A stretch of DNA of 64,000 bases from Taiwanofungus camphoratus (Eukaryota; Basidiomycota; Agaricomycetes; Polyporales; Taiwanofungaceae), in NCBI GenBank assembly GCA_003999685.1, contig CP021221.1, positions 2,604,001-2,668,000 of the forward strand, given 5' to 3'. This document shows positions 1 to 13,792 of the stretch, in pieces. The notes beneath the pieces are model-generated. The model ran no database searches, was not told the DNA's origin, and saw only the letters and a program-made list of their open reading frames with translations. The translations under genes were made by a program, and so were the position numbers. How positions within the stretch are numbered: the stretch's first letter is position 1; every line of letters starts with the position of its first letter.

Positions 1-2941
<2,941 letters not shown>

Positions 2942-3100
2942 GAGAAATAAACGAAAGCAAACGCGTCTTCAGCAAATGAAACACGAGAAAGCTTGCCCTA
3001 AATATACAGCAGCCACTACCACTGACTGGCAGACGCGCTGGGTTGTCTATATACTTTGTGGTACAGTACCGCTACCAATCATCCAAGCTACAGTTTGCTT

Positions 3101-4292
3101 ATGGATTTGGATCCTCTGGATCCTGCCTACGTAAACGAGCGGCTAGCTCAACCGCCGTTTGTCACGATTTCTGGTGTCCACAATGTCCGGGATTTGGGCT
3201 GGTATTCTAGCACAACTTATCCAGGCCTCATGACGAAACCCAGATTTCTGTTCCGCTCTTCGGAAGTTTCGTCAATCACTGAGGAGGGTGTGTTTCCGGT
3301 GTTATTGTCTGGCTACTTGGTGTTAGCCTGAGATAGAGCAGTATCTGATTACTCTGCAGGTAAAGCCCAATTGACGGGGCTAGGAATCTCGAAGGTCTTT
3401 GATCTACGATCAGATACAGAAATCGAACGGTATGAGACCCCATCGCCTGATATCCAAGGTGTAGAAGTTGTCCGAGTGCCTGTGTTTAAGACCGAGGACT
3501 ACAGTCCAGAGATGATGGCGAAGTGGGTGAACGTCTCCCACATTGAGCTGCCAATTGGTGCTTATATTCGTATGAATTTGTCAAGACGCTACGAGTTGTA
3601 CGCTAGTGGAAAGACCGAAGTGTGTCCTATTACATAGGATGTTCTGGAATACTTAGCTTACAGCATCCATACCTGCTGCAAGGCTTTCATGGAGCTCTAC
3701 TCACAGATATTGGATAATGGAGGTTCAGCATTTGGTGCAATTTTACGACATGTGAGAGATAGACCAACAGAGGGAAGTATATTTCATTGCACAGGTTTGT
3801 CTCGATCGGTTGTAAAGCATATCACAGGTATTAATGCAAGGCTTTTTGTCCTCTAGCTGGCAAAGATCGAACAGGCGTCCTTGCTGCGATTTTACTCAAA
3901 GTACCCTACACCACTTCTATCCGTTGTCGTTAATAACACTGTGTAGCTAGCAGGTGTAAATGACGACCAGATCGCTGAGGACTATGCATTGACCCGAGTT
4001 GGTCGTGAGCCTGCCAGACAGGTGGTCATGGCTCGTCTGGCCAAAGTACCCATGTTCGCATCCAATAGTGCAGCAGCACTGAACATGTTTACTTGCCGGT
4101 GCGTTTTGAATCCACAGGCAGCCATCGTGTACCCTAATTCTACCCCTTGGCAGACCGCAGACCATGTTCGCATTCCTTGAATTATTGCAGAGTCGTTATG
4201 GAGGAGCTGAGGAATATCTCAAGGAATACGTCCATCTAACGCCTAATGACATCGACCTCATCAAGAAGAACTTTTTGACTCCTCAGACTTAA
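3101..4292 (+). CDS. Tyrosine/dual-specificity phosphatase-like protein (Y_phosphatase3 family)
   Basis: Six exons join in phase (3101-3287, 3360-3621, 3664-3794, 3857-3900, 3947-4098, 4154-4292) to give about 304 residues. The P-loop HCTAGKDRTG matches the CX5R signature of cysteine-dependent phosphatases and is split by an intron just after HCT. Upstream lies a region typical of the family (SGVHNVRDLGWY ... FRSSEVSSI ... GISKVFDLRSDTEIE). These features match the fungal/bacterial IphP-like Y_phosphatase3 family, whose members dephosphorylate phosphotyrosine, other phosphoproteins or phosphoinositides. The substrate cannot be told from sequence. The intron at 3622-3663 is only 42 bp, so that boundary is the weakest. 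No signal peptide or membrane segment is seen. Confidence 0.85.
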
Positions 4293-4484
4293 CACAAGTC
4301 AAGCGTGTACCTGCTTTACGAACTCGATGCTCTAGGTTATAATACTTATGGCAAGTATAATATACCACTAATACTGTACACTGGATAATGCTTTGTATGA
4401 CTATGCTAGATGATATATGGAGTCGGTGATAACTGTAATCGAACCGGGAAACGGCAGTAGATAACATAGAGCCGCCACCGGTCA

Positions 4485-7400
4485 TCACGTTTTCCTGCTT
4501 AGGCTGAGAATCCGTTGCTGCTGCTTAGTCTGAGCTGGACCTACAATGGGAGGGCTCGGCGGGGGCTGTGCTAAAGTGGATGCCAATAGACTGCTTTGGC
4601 CGCGAGCTCGTGGATTCAATGGAGACAGTACACTTCCGGATCGCGAAGGTGGCCGCACGGGTCCCTCGCCACCTGTCACCTTCCGCCGCATCGGTGGACG
4701 TGTCGATGATGGCGCAGTCGGTATCATAACTGGGATGTTTGTGGGCTTTTCTCCGTTGGTGAAGCCCGAGAATGGAGTGGTATCCGTTCCCAAGGCTTGC
4801 CTTCGCGCTTTCTCGTGCCTACCCTGCACAGACCGAAAATGCGAAAGTAATTCCTGCCATTTTATCTCTTCACGACCCAACTTAGAGCGTGTGGATGAGA
4901 TGTTTCCTACGGTTCTGTGTGTCTGAATCAGAATAGAAGTTTAGTAGACATATTCCAGGACACTCACGATTTAGGAGCTATATGAAGAAATCCGGCAGAG
5001 TTGACGGCACTCAGACGATTTCGTAATGACACAAAGGCAGAGCTCTGCGGTAGCAGCATCAACAGGCCATAGAGACATTTGAAGAGATGTGGGTATTTAT
5101 CCGGCTCCAATAACTGTAGACGAAGGTCTGCATATGCAGTGCATCAGACTCAAGACTTGTTAAGGAGTGATGCCTTACAAGTGAATACGGGCGATTCAAT
5201 CAGTTGGACAAGCTTATCTATCTGGACAAGTACTTGTACTGTAATTTCCAGATCCGCACTGCGTAGAATGCTAGATCATGCTTGTGTGTTTCATCAACAA
5301 AAGTCACATACAATATGTATAGGAGATTTGATGCATGCTCATAAGCTTGGGCGAGTAGGCATAGCGAAAAGACCGCAACTGTATTGTGACACCATGATCG
5401 ATAGAGTGTAGTAAAGAGAGCTTGGCCATCTTGCTGTGCGAAATCAGTAATTTGAAGGAAGGTACTAAAATGGTTCTCACACGGGTCTCGAGGCTTTTTA
5501 ACCTCCTCCTGAAGTCTGCTAGCTCTGGGGAAGTTATCAAAATCATGTTCAGTTTCTGAACCATGACACTGGCAAACTCAAGGTCCTATAGTATGATTTA
5601 TCAATATTAAATGTGGTAAGGAGTGACAGTGTGATTACCTCTTCTTTCTCCAAGATCTCCGCGAAGGTGCGATAAATTCTCTCAGTGTTGAGATTGAGGC
5701 AAAGCTGACGTATGATCAGACTTCCTCGGGACTCCAACAGACCCCGATCTGTGCTGAAAAGATCAAGTAGATTTATCATGAAGCCCTTGAAGTAACTCTC
5801 GTCCGAGCTGGATGAGATTTGAGCGATGAGTTGCAGATCATTTTTGATCACCTGCCGACAAACGTCTCAAATCTTTGTAAAAACCTCATGGATGCCTTTA
5901 AACCCACTTCTTCTGAAGGATCCGACAGGGTCTTGAGCAGTGCTGGAAAGGTACCATCGTCCATAGCGAGTATCTGGCTAGAGCAGTCAGTCCCATGAGG
6001 TCTTGAATGGAATACAACATACTTTTTTAGGTGCCTTTTGATGCAACATGATCAACCATTTCAATGCAGCAACTCGCGTTTCCTCATGTTCGCTTAGAAA
6101 TTGGATCGTGAGTGCATTGACAGTGGTCTGATAATCAAAATGTTCCGGCTTCTCCTGCAAAAGAGAGGCCTCTGGCGACTGCTGCACTTGGGGCACGCTT
6201 ACAGCTGAGATCGGCGAGGCGGGCCGACTAGCGTGCGGCTGAGGCGTAACAGTGTCTATGGGCAAAATGCCGTTACGTGCTGTTTCCATCTGGAGCGTAG
6301 CATTGCGAGACCTTTGGACAGATGCCATAGAAGCGCGCTCAGAGGGTGCTGTGACGGATTCCGATGGAGATTCCGGTGAGCTGAGATCCCGGTTCGGAGC
6401 TGAGTCTTTTAGTACTGTAGACTGCCTCGAGGGAGCCAAGGAATGCACTGCTGGGGTGGGAGAACATGGGGCTCCATGTGATGCAGAAGAGGATGATTTG
6501 TCCGTTGATTGACGCGTCGGAACGTCAGTAGGAGGAGGGAGGGCCTGTATCACATTCAGAAGTAGTTTGTTTGTGCGGGTAGCTGCAGACTGGATCATAG
6601 GCACGGGGTGCGATAGATTGGGTAATATCGCAAGAATAAGGCGGGGTGTGAAAGGAACCATGACTTGCTGAACAATATTAAGGAACTCCGAGAGCCATCG
6701 TAGAGCAGTGCATTGTTGGATGACATCATCTGGTAAGTGAAGTGATGCACGATCAGCACATGGCCGTGTACATGATTACGGGAACCGCTGACGTTGGTCG
6801 TCCAGTTGCTGAATCAATATCTCGACTATTGCAGCATAGTCTATTTTGACACCCTGCCCAGGTATCCAATCTTATCCCGTGGTCAATGTATAACGATGCC
6901 ATCGATGAAGAAAATCACTTACGTCCAGCATCCCTTCCGTCATGTTCAGATTGTTTTTCGTCTGGAGAAGCCAAAGAACTATCATCAAAGGCTCCATTGT
7001 CATCCTCCGGTATGAATGTTCCACGTTCCGAATTAGCCATAGTGATGTCTGGAAGCCTTTCCTTCTCAGTCTCCGCATGGCGATTTTGTTCAACGGCGGC
7101 TTCTCGTTTCAGCTTGAGCTGCTCTTCGTTGCGCCGTTGGACGATTGTGACATCTCGAATTTCACGAAGAAAGTCTGCAAGGATGTTCTCGGTTGCGACT
7201 CGTACATCTTCCGTCGGATCCGATAAATATTTTCTGAAATGACATTCAAGTGAACATATGTCCATCCGCGGAACAGTGATGAACTGACAACAGGCCATCC
7301 AGGAATTCTGGCAGGTACGTGATGAGCTCCAATTCAGGTACAGAGTCAAGGACGGTGATCCACGATACGAGGTAACTTCTAGTAAACGGGCTGAGAACAT

Positions 7401-8218
7401 AGATCCTCTCCGACAGTAGAGGAATGAATTGCGCAAGTGAAAATGCTTTGCGAGCTCCATTAAGATCTTCACCGTTAGCAATATCGTCCGGATGTGGCAC
7501 TAGAATGCTCGTCCCGTGGGCCGCGTCAGCGAGTTTACGGGCCTTCTCTGTTTCCGGATAGTGGGGAATATATACCGAGGCTGTTTCTGCAACTATGTCC
7601 TTCAATAGGCGATCCAACAGTTCGGCACCATTCTTAACAGACAGCTCAGAATCGGCGGCAAGCTGCGTGGTCTTCAGAGCGACTATATGGACAGCGGACA
7701 AGCCTACTCACCTTGCTCAGCGCATCAAATATGGGATTAAAATATACCAGTATCTCCCCTTTTGATACTTTCGCGATATTGTAAAGGCATTCGGCAGAGA
7801 AATATCGCACGCGGTTCTCGGGATCCGTGAAACAGACCAGTAAAGGTTCGACAAATTTCTCCATGTATGGTGCAATATCTACCCCGAGAGCAATGGAAGT
7901 GCCTGCCAAACCAATCAAACCTCCATTTCGAACGTGCAAGGGATTTGTGGAATTGCTGAACATATCCACGAGCTGGTCGACGATCTGGATTATGCGACGA
8001 TAATCTCCTTGTTGGTGACACTCTCGAATCTGCCTACAAATATGTGCAGATTGATATTATGCCCGTCTTAAAGAGTAATCTGAGGAATTACTTTTCCAGT
8101 TCAAGAGCGGCAGCCTTCCGCTTCTCGTACATCTTGTCGACCAATTGTTTTGAGATGCTCGACTCTGTAGCCAATCATCATTATGCCTGTCGCGTATGCA
8201 GTCGCATCACGCACCCAT
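4485..8218 (-). CDS. VAC14: VAC14, scaffold of the PI(3,5)P2-making PIKfyve/Fab1 complex
   Basis: VAC14 is a HEAT-repeat scaffold that holds the lipid kinase Fab1/PIKfyve and the phosphatase Fig4 on the vacuole membrane. Fourteen exons stay in phase and give about 1014 residues; the first coding exon is only 4 nt (8218-8215), then 8164-8092, 8033-7712, 7662-7289, 7233-6923, 6870-6793, 6729-6023, 5973-5908, 5851-5639, 5585-5481, 5433-5312, 5258-5179, 5127-4968 and 4914-4485. Diagnostic stretches are the N-terminal DKMYEKRKAAALELEK, the Vac14 N-terminal repeats (RNGGLIGLAGTSIALG, ELLDRLLKDIV, YLPEFLDGLL), and the conserved C-terminal core (LYRSWCHNTVAVFSLCLLAQ, IDKLVQLIESPVFTYLRLQL). A Ser/Pro-rich linker (about residues 440-590) and a Pro-rich tail are low complexity. 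It converges on the phosphatase gene. Confidence 0.95.
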
Positions 8219-8420
8219 GATGACCAGAATGATCTATTGAATGGAGGACGATGCAAGAGCTTATGCAAGACCACAGCCGTATGCTCATGAGATTCTGCTC
8301 TCAGGTAGCTGCGACACGGTCCGCGACTTTAGGCAGCACATGATGACAATGCTTAGTCATGCACCTATCTTGATCCATGATTCAACCCGCTTAATTGGAG
8401 CTCAATGCTCGCCCTTGAGT

Positions 8421-9389
8421 ATGAACAACGACGATGAGGTCTACATTCTCTTACTGCTCTCCGATAGTAATCTTCCAACGGGTTCTTTCGTTGCCTCAGC
8501 AGGTCTTGAATCCTATGCGACGCACGGCTTCTTCGCTTCCTCGTCGTTGTCATTATCTCGAGACAAGTTGGATGCAACAACAGAGTTCGTACGGGATAGC
8601 TTGGCTACCTATGCCCGAAGTGCCTTGCCTTTCGTCTCCGACGCCTATGGAATTGTAGAGAAGCTTGTGACTGGATACAGTGATGGAGATGAAGAAGAGG
8701 AGTTGGAGGGCGCAACTAGCGATATTAACGCGCTGGATGATCTCTATGAGGCAATGACGCTCAATCACGTTGCCCGACGAGCATCTAAGTCGCAGGGGGT
8801 TGCTCTACTTACCCTTTTTTCCAAGGGTTTCACCAAACCATCATTTCTGCATTCACGTTCCTCAGAACCGTCTGCCGAATCAGAAATGCACACCCGTCGC
8901 GAAGCCCGCACATTCAAGTTTGTCGAAAGGTACAAATTGAGGGTCAGACGTGAGCATTCTCATGGTCATCTTCCCGTTTGTTGGGGCGTACTTGCAGCTG
9001 CATTGGGTCTTTCTCTTGGTACGAGGAGTTTGACTCCTGCATCGCCCCTACTGATGCCAGTTGTAATTGAACTTGCTCCAGCGCGCTGTCAATCTCTTCA
9101 TCTTTTTTTACATGCTCGGAGTATCCTTTCAGCCTCAGTGCGTCTGAATACGCTTGGTCCGTACGCTGCTCAACAACTCCTTTTGCATGCGGTTCGTCCG
9201 CTCGTTGAGGCAGAAGCAGCCCGTTGCCACCATCTGAGGACAGGATACTTCAAGATGTCTGAGCCCGCTAATGCGCAGTCAGCAGATGACTTTGATGAAA
9301 CGATAAATGGACCCGCGGTGACTTGGCCACTGGGAGAAATTCTCGCTACTCGCCATGACCTACAGCATTCCCGGATTTTCAATAGCTAA
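8421..9389 (+). CDS. ureF: UreF urease accessory protein
   Basis: UreF works with UreD and UreG to load nickel into urease in the cytosol. The frame is intronless. The N-terminal motif LLLLSDSNLPTGSFVASAGLESY is split over the family signature (LLxLxDSxLPxGxFxxSxGLE), and the C-terminus contains the usual Gln/Ala-rich helices (LGPYAAQQLLLHAVRPLVE). The frame is open upstream to an ATG at 8241, but the start at 8421 places the conserved LLLLSDS segment 9 residues in, as in other UreF proteins; the longer start would add 60 unconserved residues. An acidic insert (about residues 80-105) and a Ser/Arg-rich insert (about 145-180) separate the helices. The gene is divergent from VAC14 and converges on eIF3f, ending 90 bp away. 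Confidence 0.9.
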   Translation: MNNDDEVYILLLLSDSNLPTGSFVASAGLESYATHGFFASSSLSLSRDKLDATTEFVRDSLATYARSALPFVSDAYGIVEKLVTGYSDGDEEEELEGATSDINALDDLYEAMTLNHVARRASKSQGVALLTLFSKGFTKPSFLHSRSSEPSAESEMHTRREARTFKFVERYKLRVRREHSHGHLPVCWGVLAAALGLSLGTRSLTPASPLLMPVVIELAPARCQSLHLFLHARSILSASVRLNTLGPYAAQQLLLHAVRPLVEAEAARCHHLRTGYFKMSEPANAQSADDFDETINGPAVTWPLGEILATRHDLQHSRIFNS

Positions 9390-9479
9390 CACCGTCAAAC
9401 ACATGATCTGCGCATGGGTCTGCCAAAAAGCTGATATCTATCAAATACATACCCCGATATTATACAAAATTTTGGTCGA

Positions 9480-10713
9480 CTATGTCGCCGTTACAAGAGC
9501 CAACCGCGCCGATACTTCCGCTTGGGAGCGGACTAAATTTGCCAAATATGATACCATGAGTGTATCCTGATTTATCAAGATATCAGGATGCACACGGAGG
9601 AGAGATATAGACGAGACATAACACACCTGAAGACTCGCATTGAAACCCCCTTTCTCAGGATCCTCTGTGCTCGCCCCTAACGCATCCATGAGATACCGTC
9701 CCACCGCGGAATTTCCTCTGACCTCGCCTGCAAGGACGGACTGGACGTAGGACAGTACACGATCGAGCATATCGGAGACAGACTGGAGGGAACGCTCGAG
9801 AATCTCGAGGTCAGTGACTGGGTGTGATACGGCCGAGTTGGGTGAGGTTGAGGTGGTTGTGAGGAGGTCGACTATGAATCCGAATGAATGGTGCACAGAG
9901 AGGGACAATATTCAGATAGACGACAGCAGAATGTTATAAGAAATAGACATACGACCACTGTGCTCAGCCTCGTTGAAGCGAAGCTCGCAAGGAATGGGTA
10001 CAAATACACAGTTTTCGGGTTTAGTGAAAACTCCCACCGGTGATCTTTGTAAGTTGATTTTTTTGAATTCAATGCTCAAATGGATGGGAAGTGAGAGTCG
10101 CACCCAACGTATGCCTTCACGCCTGCTTGTTCACCCTCTTCCCCACCGGTGTTGAGGGCCAAGTGAACCGCTTGATGTGGTGCAGTCTCTTGCGAGTAGA
10201 AGTTTTGGATGAGGGCAGAGTAAGTATTCAGATTTGAGCCTGTTGAATACCTTCAGAAGATACCGTAGCCGCATCAACGATTATCTGTCAGACAATGGAC
10301 AGAGACTCACCATCCAACAATGACCTCCTTTGAATTCACTTTATGGTGTAGCTCGTACATCGTCCGGTGGTACTCCATGTCCACAGCAACCTGTTCTTCT
10401 GTCTCGCTGTGCAGAACTGCGAAAGAAGAGCGCACTTCCACTTCTCCATTGTCGGATCGAGTTCCTAGAAGTGTGCCGATGACACGCTCTTGTGCATCTG
10501 TACGCCTGAGATAATGATCGAGGATAGAGAAAAGGGCAACAGGGTGGACGGTGACTGAAGCCGGCGCACGTCTGACCAATCCATGGATTAATGCGCGGAA
10601 ATTGGTGAGCATGAAAAATACAGGAAATCTCAGATAACTTACCCTGGGGTTGTAAGGAACCCTGGCGCAGTGTTTCGGATGTGGACCGCAGACGATTCTG
10701 CAGCGAGAGGCAT
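9480..10713 (-). CDS. eIF3F: Translation initiation factor eIF3 subunit F
   Basis: eIF3f is an MPN-domain subunit of the eIF3 scaffold, which assembles the 43S pre-initiation complex in the cytosol. Six exons (10713-10643, 10571-10311, 10250-10104, 10044-9953, 9871-9627, 9566-9480) stay in phase and give 300 residues. The MPN domain starts near residue 27 ([18 protein letters not shown]), continues with RVIGTLLGT and [18 protein letters not shown] and the [16 protein letters not shown] region, and lacks the catalytic JAMM His-x-His of deubiquitinating homologues, as expected for eIF3f. The C-terminal helices ([35 protein letters not shown]) are the family's usual tail. It is divergent to TOM7 with 111 bp between start codons. 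Confidence 0.95.
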
Positions 10714-10824
10714 TTTGGTTGTTTTGTCGCAGATGTCCTTGCCGTTCAGCGCTCAGCCACAGCACGGTGAAAAGTTCTCGGCGAAGGCCGACAACACACC
10801 TCCACAACACCACGACCGTCCAAA

Positions 10825-11160
10825 ATGCCTTCGGAAGAGACAAAAGTAAGCATGCTGAATACTGTGTATATTTTTCTCGTCCAATTCTTAATGGCTCCTG
10901 TAATGCAATAGGAAAGAGTCATTAAAGCCATAGAGCTTGGACGTGTATGTTCATAATTCTTGGTTACCTGGCAAAGATGCGCCCCACTCACTTGTGCTCT
11001 CAGACTGTACTCCATTATGGTTGGATTCCTTTCATCATTTACATCGGATATACACGGAGCAACCCCCAACCATCACTGATCAAGTGCGTAGCTTGCTAGA
11101 CTTACACTCTTTACGTACGTACTGACCGCACTTCATAGACTGATCAGCCCTCTTGCATGA
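10825..11160 (+). CDS. TOM7: TOM7, small subunit of the mitochondrial outer-membrane import pore
   Basis: Tom7 is a tail-anchored protein of about 50-60 residues that modulates assembly of the TOM complex. Four tiny exons (10825-10845, 10912-10944, 11004-11083, 11139-11160) join in phase to 51 residues. The cytosolic start is [18 protein letters not shown], the membrane segment contains [17 protein letters not shown] and the end is PSLIKLISPLA. These match the family hallmarks HYGWIP, a Pro in the membrane helix, NPxP and a terminal LISPL. Each exon is too short to stand out as an open frame. The shared intergenic region with eIF3f suggests a bidirectional promoter. Confidence 0.93.
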
Positions 11161-11618
11161 TGCTAGCCGTACGATTTGTATATATAATTGTTTTCGCATG
11201 CAGTTGTTCCGACTATCTCAGCGGCGTATATGTGAGACTACACCAGTCGGTTGAAGGTTCGTGTTAGGCGTCGTCGAATTGGTGAGTAACTGTCTGATTG
11301 TCTGGGCTGTGATTACATGTCGTGGTGGTGCCATCTCGGCACTCCGATTTTCTCATGGAATCATGGGCTGCTGCCACTGTAACCATATTTCCTTCGTGGA
11401 ATTTCGGTTTACGTAGCTGCTAAAGTGAAGAATCAACAAGGCCAGATATGAGCCTTATACCAACTTCTCCTGCCTTCGTCATCTCTTTTCCTCGTATGTC
11501 TCATGTCATATTATGTGAATAACAGAACAAACGTGTTAAAAAGCCGACTGAGCAAAGCGAAAGCAAATCAAGACAGCACAAGACAGTCGCTACAGAAACC
11601 CTAAGTAAAGTAACAAGA
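11161..11618. other. Intergenic, no gene seen
   Basis: This is the stretch between the ends of the convergent TOM7 and RNF220-like genes. It presumably holds both 3' UTRs. No conserved frame, repeat or RNA gene is visible. Confidence 0.5.
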
Positions 11619-13192
11619 CTATAAGTATATCCTCCGCAAGTCTGCTGCCGCCGTGATTCTTTTGCATATCGGACACAGCTTGGTTGATCCTAAGCAACGC
11701 AGCCAGCATTCGCGACAACATGTATGCCAACAGCCTGTGGAAACGGTAGGTTCTGTATATGGGTCGAGGCAGATGCGACATAGCAATGATGTTGAAGACG
11801 AGACCCGCGTTGACACCTGACGCGCATTCCTTAACGTGTTTCTCAAGGACTGTTCAATGAGGTACTCACCATCAGATTGATTTTGGTCTCCAATGCTTTG
11901 ATTAGTGCAATGTTATCGCCCTCTTTACGTGCATTCTCCACAGCCAGGTCAACTTCTTCAGCTTCAGCCATGCCCATGACCTCCTCCATTGTCCGCTTCA
12001 CATTCTTGACAGCCTCCACTCGCCGTCGCACTATCTTGCCCTCATCTACCAGATGTTTCAGAGTCTTCCCGTCCTTCTCCCCGCCAGCTTGTCTCCTCTG
12101 TCCTTCTATAGCATCGCCGTCGGCTTTATCATGTCTGGCTTCGTCTTGGTTCTCCATATCTCCGTCCTCGTCCTCGGAGGGTACGGACGAATGTGCATCT
12201 GGAATCGGTTTGCCCGAGAGTGCTAGAATATCACCCTCTGAAAATTGGGGCGCGCCGAACACCGTCTCATCTTCTCCATCAACATCTACCTCGTCTTCAA
12301 TGTCTTGCTGATTGCGATCGCGTGTGTCGAAGCCTGTCCCTGCCCATAATTACATCAGTAAGACCATTGTACACGTGAATGTTGCTGAGGAACAACGCAC
12401 CTCTGAAACTCACACCGGTCGTCACGCTTTCCCTTATTCCTTTCTCTACTCCTTCCCCGTCTCCATCCACGTCTACATCCATCTCTTCGTCACCATGTCT
12501 GCTCCCGCTCCCTCGGTCCTGTGCCTCCAATATCCTAGCGTGAGCCAAGCACGAATCAACGTGCGCTTCCACCACATCCACATCTCCCCTCACAAATTTT
12601 TCGCACACTGGACACACCATACCCTCTCCCTCACCATCCCGGCCTCCCCACCATCGTAAATCCTCTTCTCGTGTGAGCTCACGGAGCTTTGCGTGTCGCT
12701 GCTTGCGATGGCGTTTAATCGTGTTCAGAGCCTTCGTCATCTGCTCTAGCGTCACCTCGGAAGTAGAGGGGATGGCGGAGCTAAGACTCTTGCGAGACTT
12801 TAAGGTAGAGCGGCGGGAACGGCTGGTTAGCCTTCACACCGAACAGAGGAGGGTTAGCCGAGAGGGCTTCAACTTTGCGAACGATGGAATTGGACGTACC
12901 CGTCGTCTGGTTCGGCATCTGCAAGCACTTCCATGGATCCGATTTTGAGCACGATCTCCTCCACGCGCTGGCTCTCCAGCTCACTGTGCTTTGCGAGTAA
13001 CCGGACGGGTATGGCTTCTTCGCACACTGGACATATCCTTGTCTCTGCTCGTTTCGCTGCATACGGGACTTGAATGGTGCTGCGAGGTAAGGAACATGGG
13101 AGACACATACGCTTCTTGATAGGCATCTTCCTGACAGCAACGTCGGAGGCTAGCGAAGATGGTGTGTCACTGTCTTCCGCATCACTCATCAT
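11619..13192 (-). CDS. RNF220-type RING E3 ubiquitin ligase
   Basis: Four exons (13192-12900, 12822-12401, 12339-11870, 11816-11619) give about 460 residues. Near residue 50 there is a C2HC-like finger (ICPVCEEAIPVRLLAKHSE), near 165 a second (MVCPVCEKFVRGDVDVVEAH), and the chain ends in a C3HC4-type RING (CRICLDPYTEP ... CPICKR). The middle region with the acidic DVDGEDETVFGAPQFSEGDI stretch resembles the RNF220 domain that precedes the RING in animal and fungal RNF220 proteins. The expected role is E2 recruitment and substrate ubiquitination, probably nuclear given the basic patch KRHRKQRHAK. The start is taken at 13192; an open frame continues upstream (to 13526) but its splice phase does not join, so a longer N-terminus is possible and unproven. 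Confidence 0.85.
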
Positions 13193-13792
13193 CTCCGGCA
13201 GCGCCCTTTTCTTTCCCCTGGTGATGCAGTACAGCTATCAGTGGTGGCTCATGCTCGATCACGAAATAGGCCTTCGAGTGTGAACACTCACTTTGTGATC
13301 CTATGGGCTGGCATATTGCAGGGGATTTGCAAGTTAATATGTGCCTCTGGTCCTTTTTGATTTGTGCGACGTTCTTCCGAGAACAGGAGCTATGCAAAAC
13401 GGGATGGATTGGCGCAGGGTGAACTGGATGGATTGGTGATCGTGACTTGACTGAAGGTAAAGAACGCGTCGAATCACGTGAGAGGTGCTCGGGTACCCGT
13501 TTTGGAAGTGGCAGCATGATCGACAAAACAGTTTGACGATGAGCTGTCCTTTTTCCAAGACTACTCCCTCCTCAAGGGTACAACGTTCAGGAGCCGTGGA
13601 TTTCCACTATTATCTTGAGCTACTCTAAATATGCATCTTTTAGGCTGCCTCGCCATTTATCCAGAGATCATGTACAGCCTGGTTCCCATGTTGCGGCCCG
13701 TTATTGACAGCTGACCTTCGCCTCAATAACGGGCATGCATACAAGAAAAGCCGTTTTATTCTGAGCATTTCGCGAGACTCTGACGCACAACC
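13193..13792. promoter_or_regulatory. Shared upstream region of RNF220-like and GH53 genes
   Basis: This 600-bp region lies between divergent start codons. It must hold the promoters of both genes. No TATA box or repeated site stands out. A short perfect inverted repeat around the ATTGAGGCGAAGG/CGGGCATG segment near 13690-13740 (TAACGGGC ... ATAACGGGCA) is a direct repeat of unknown meaning. Confidence 0.35.
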
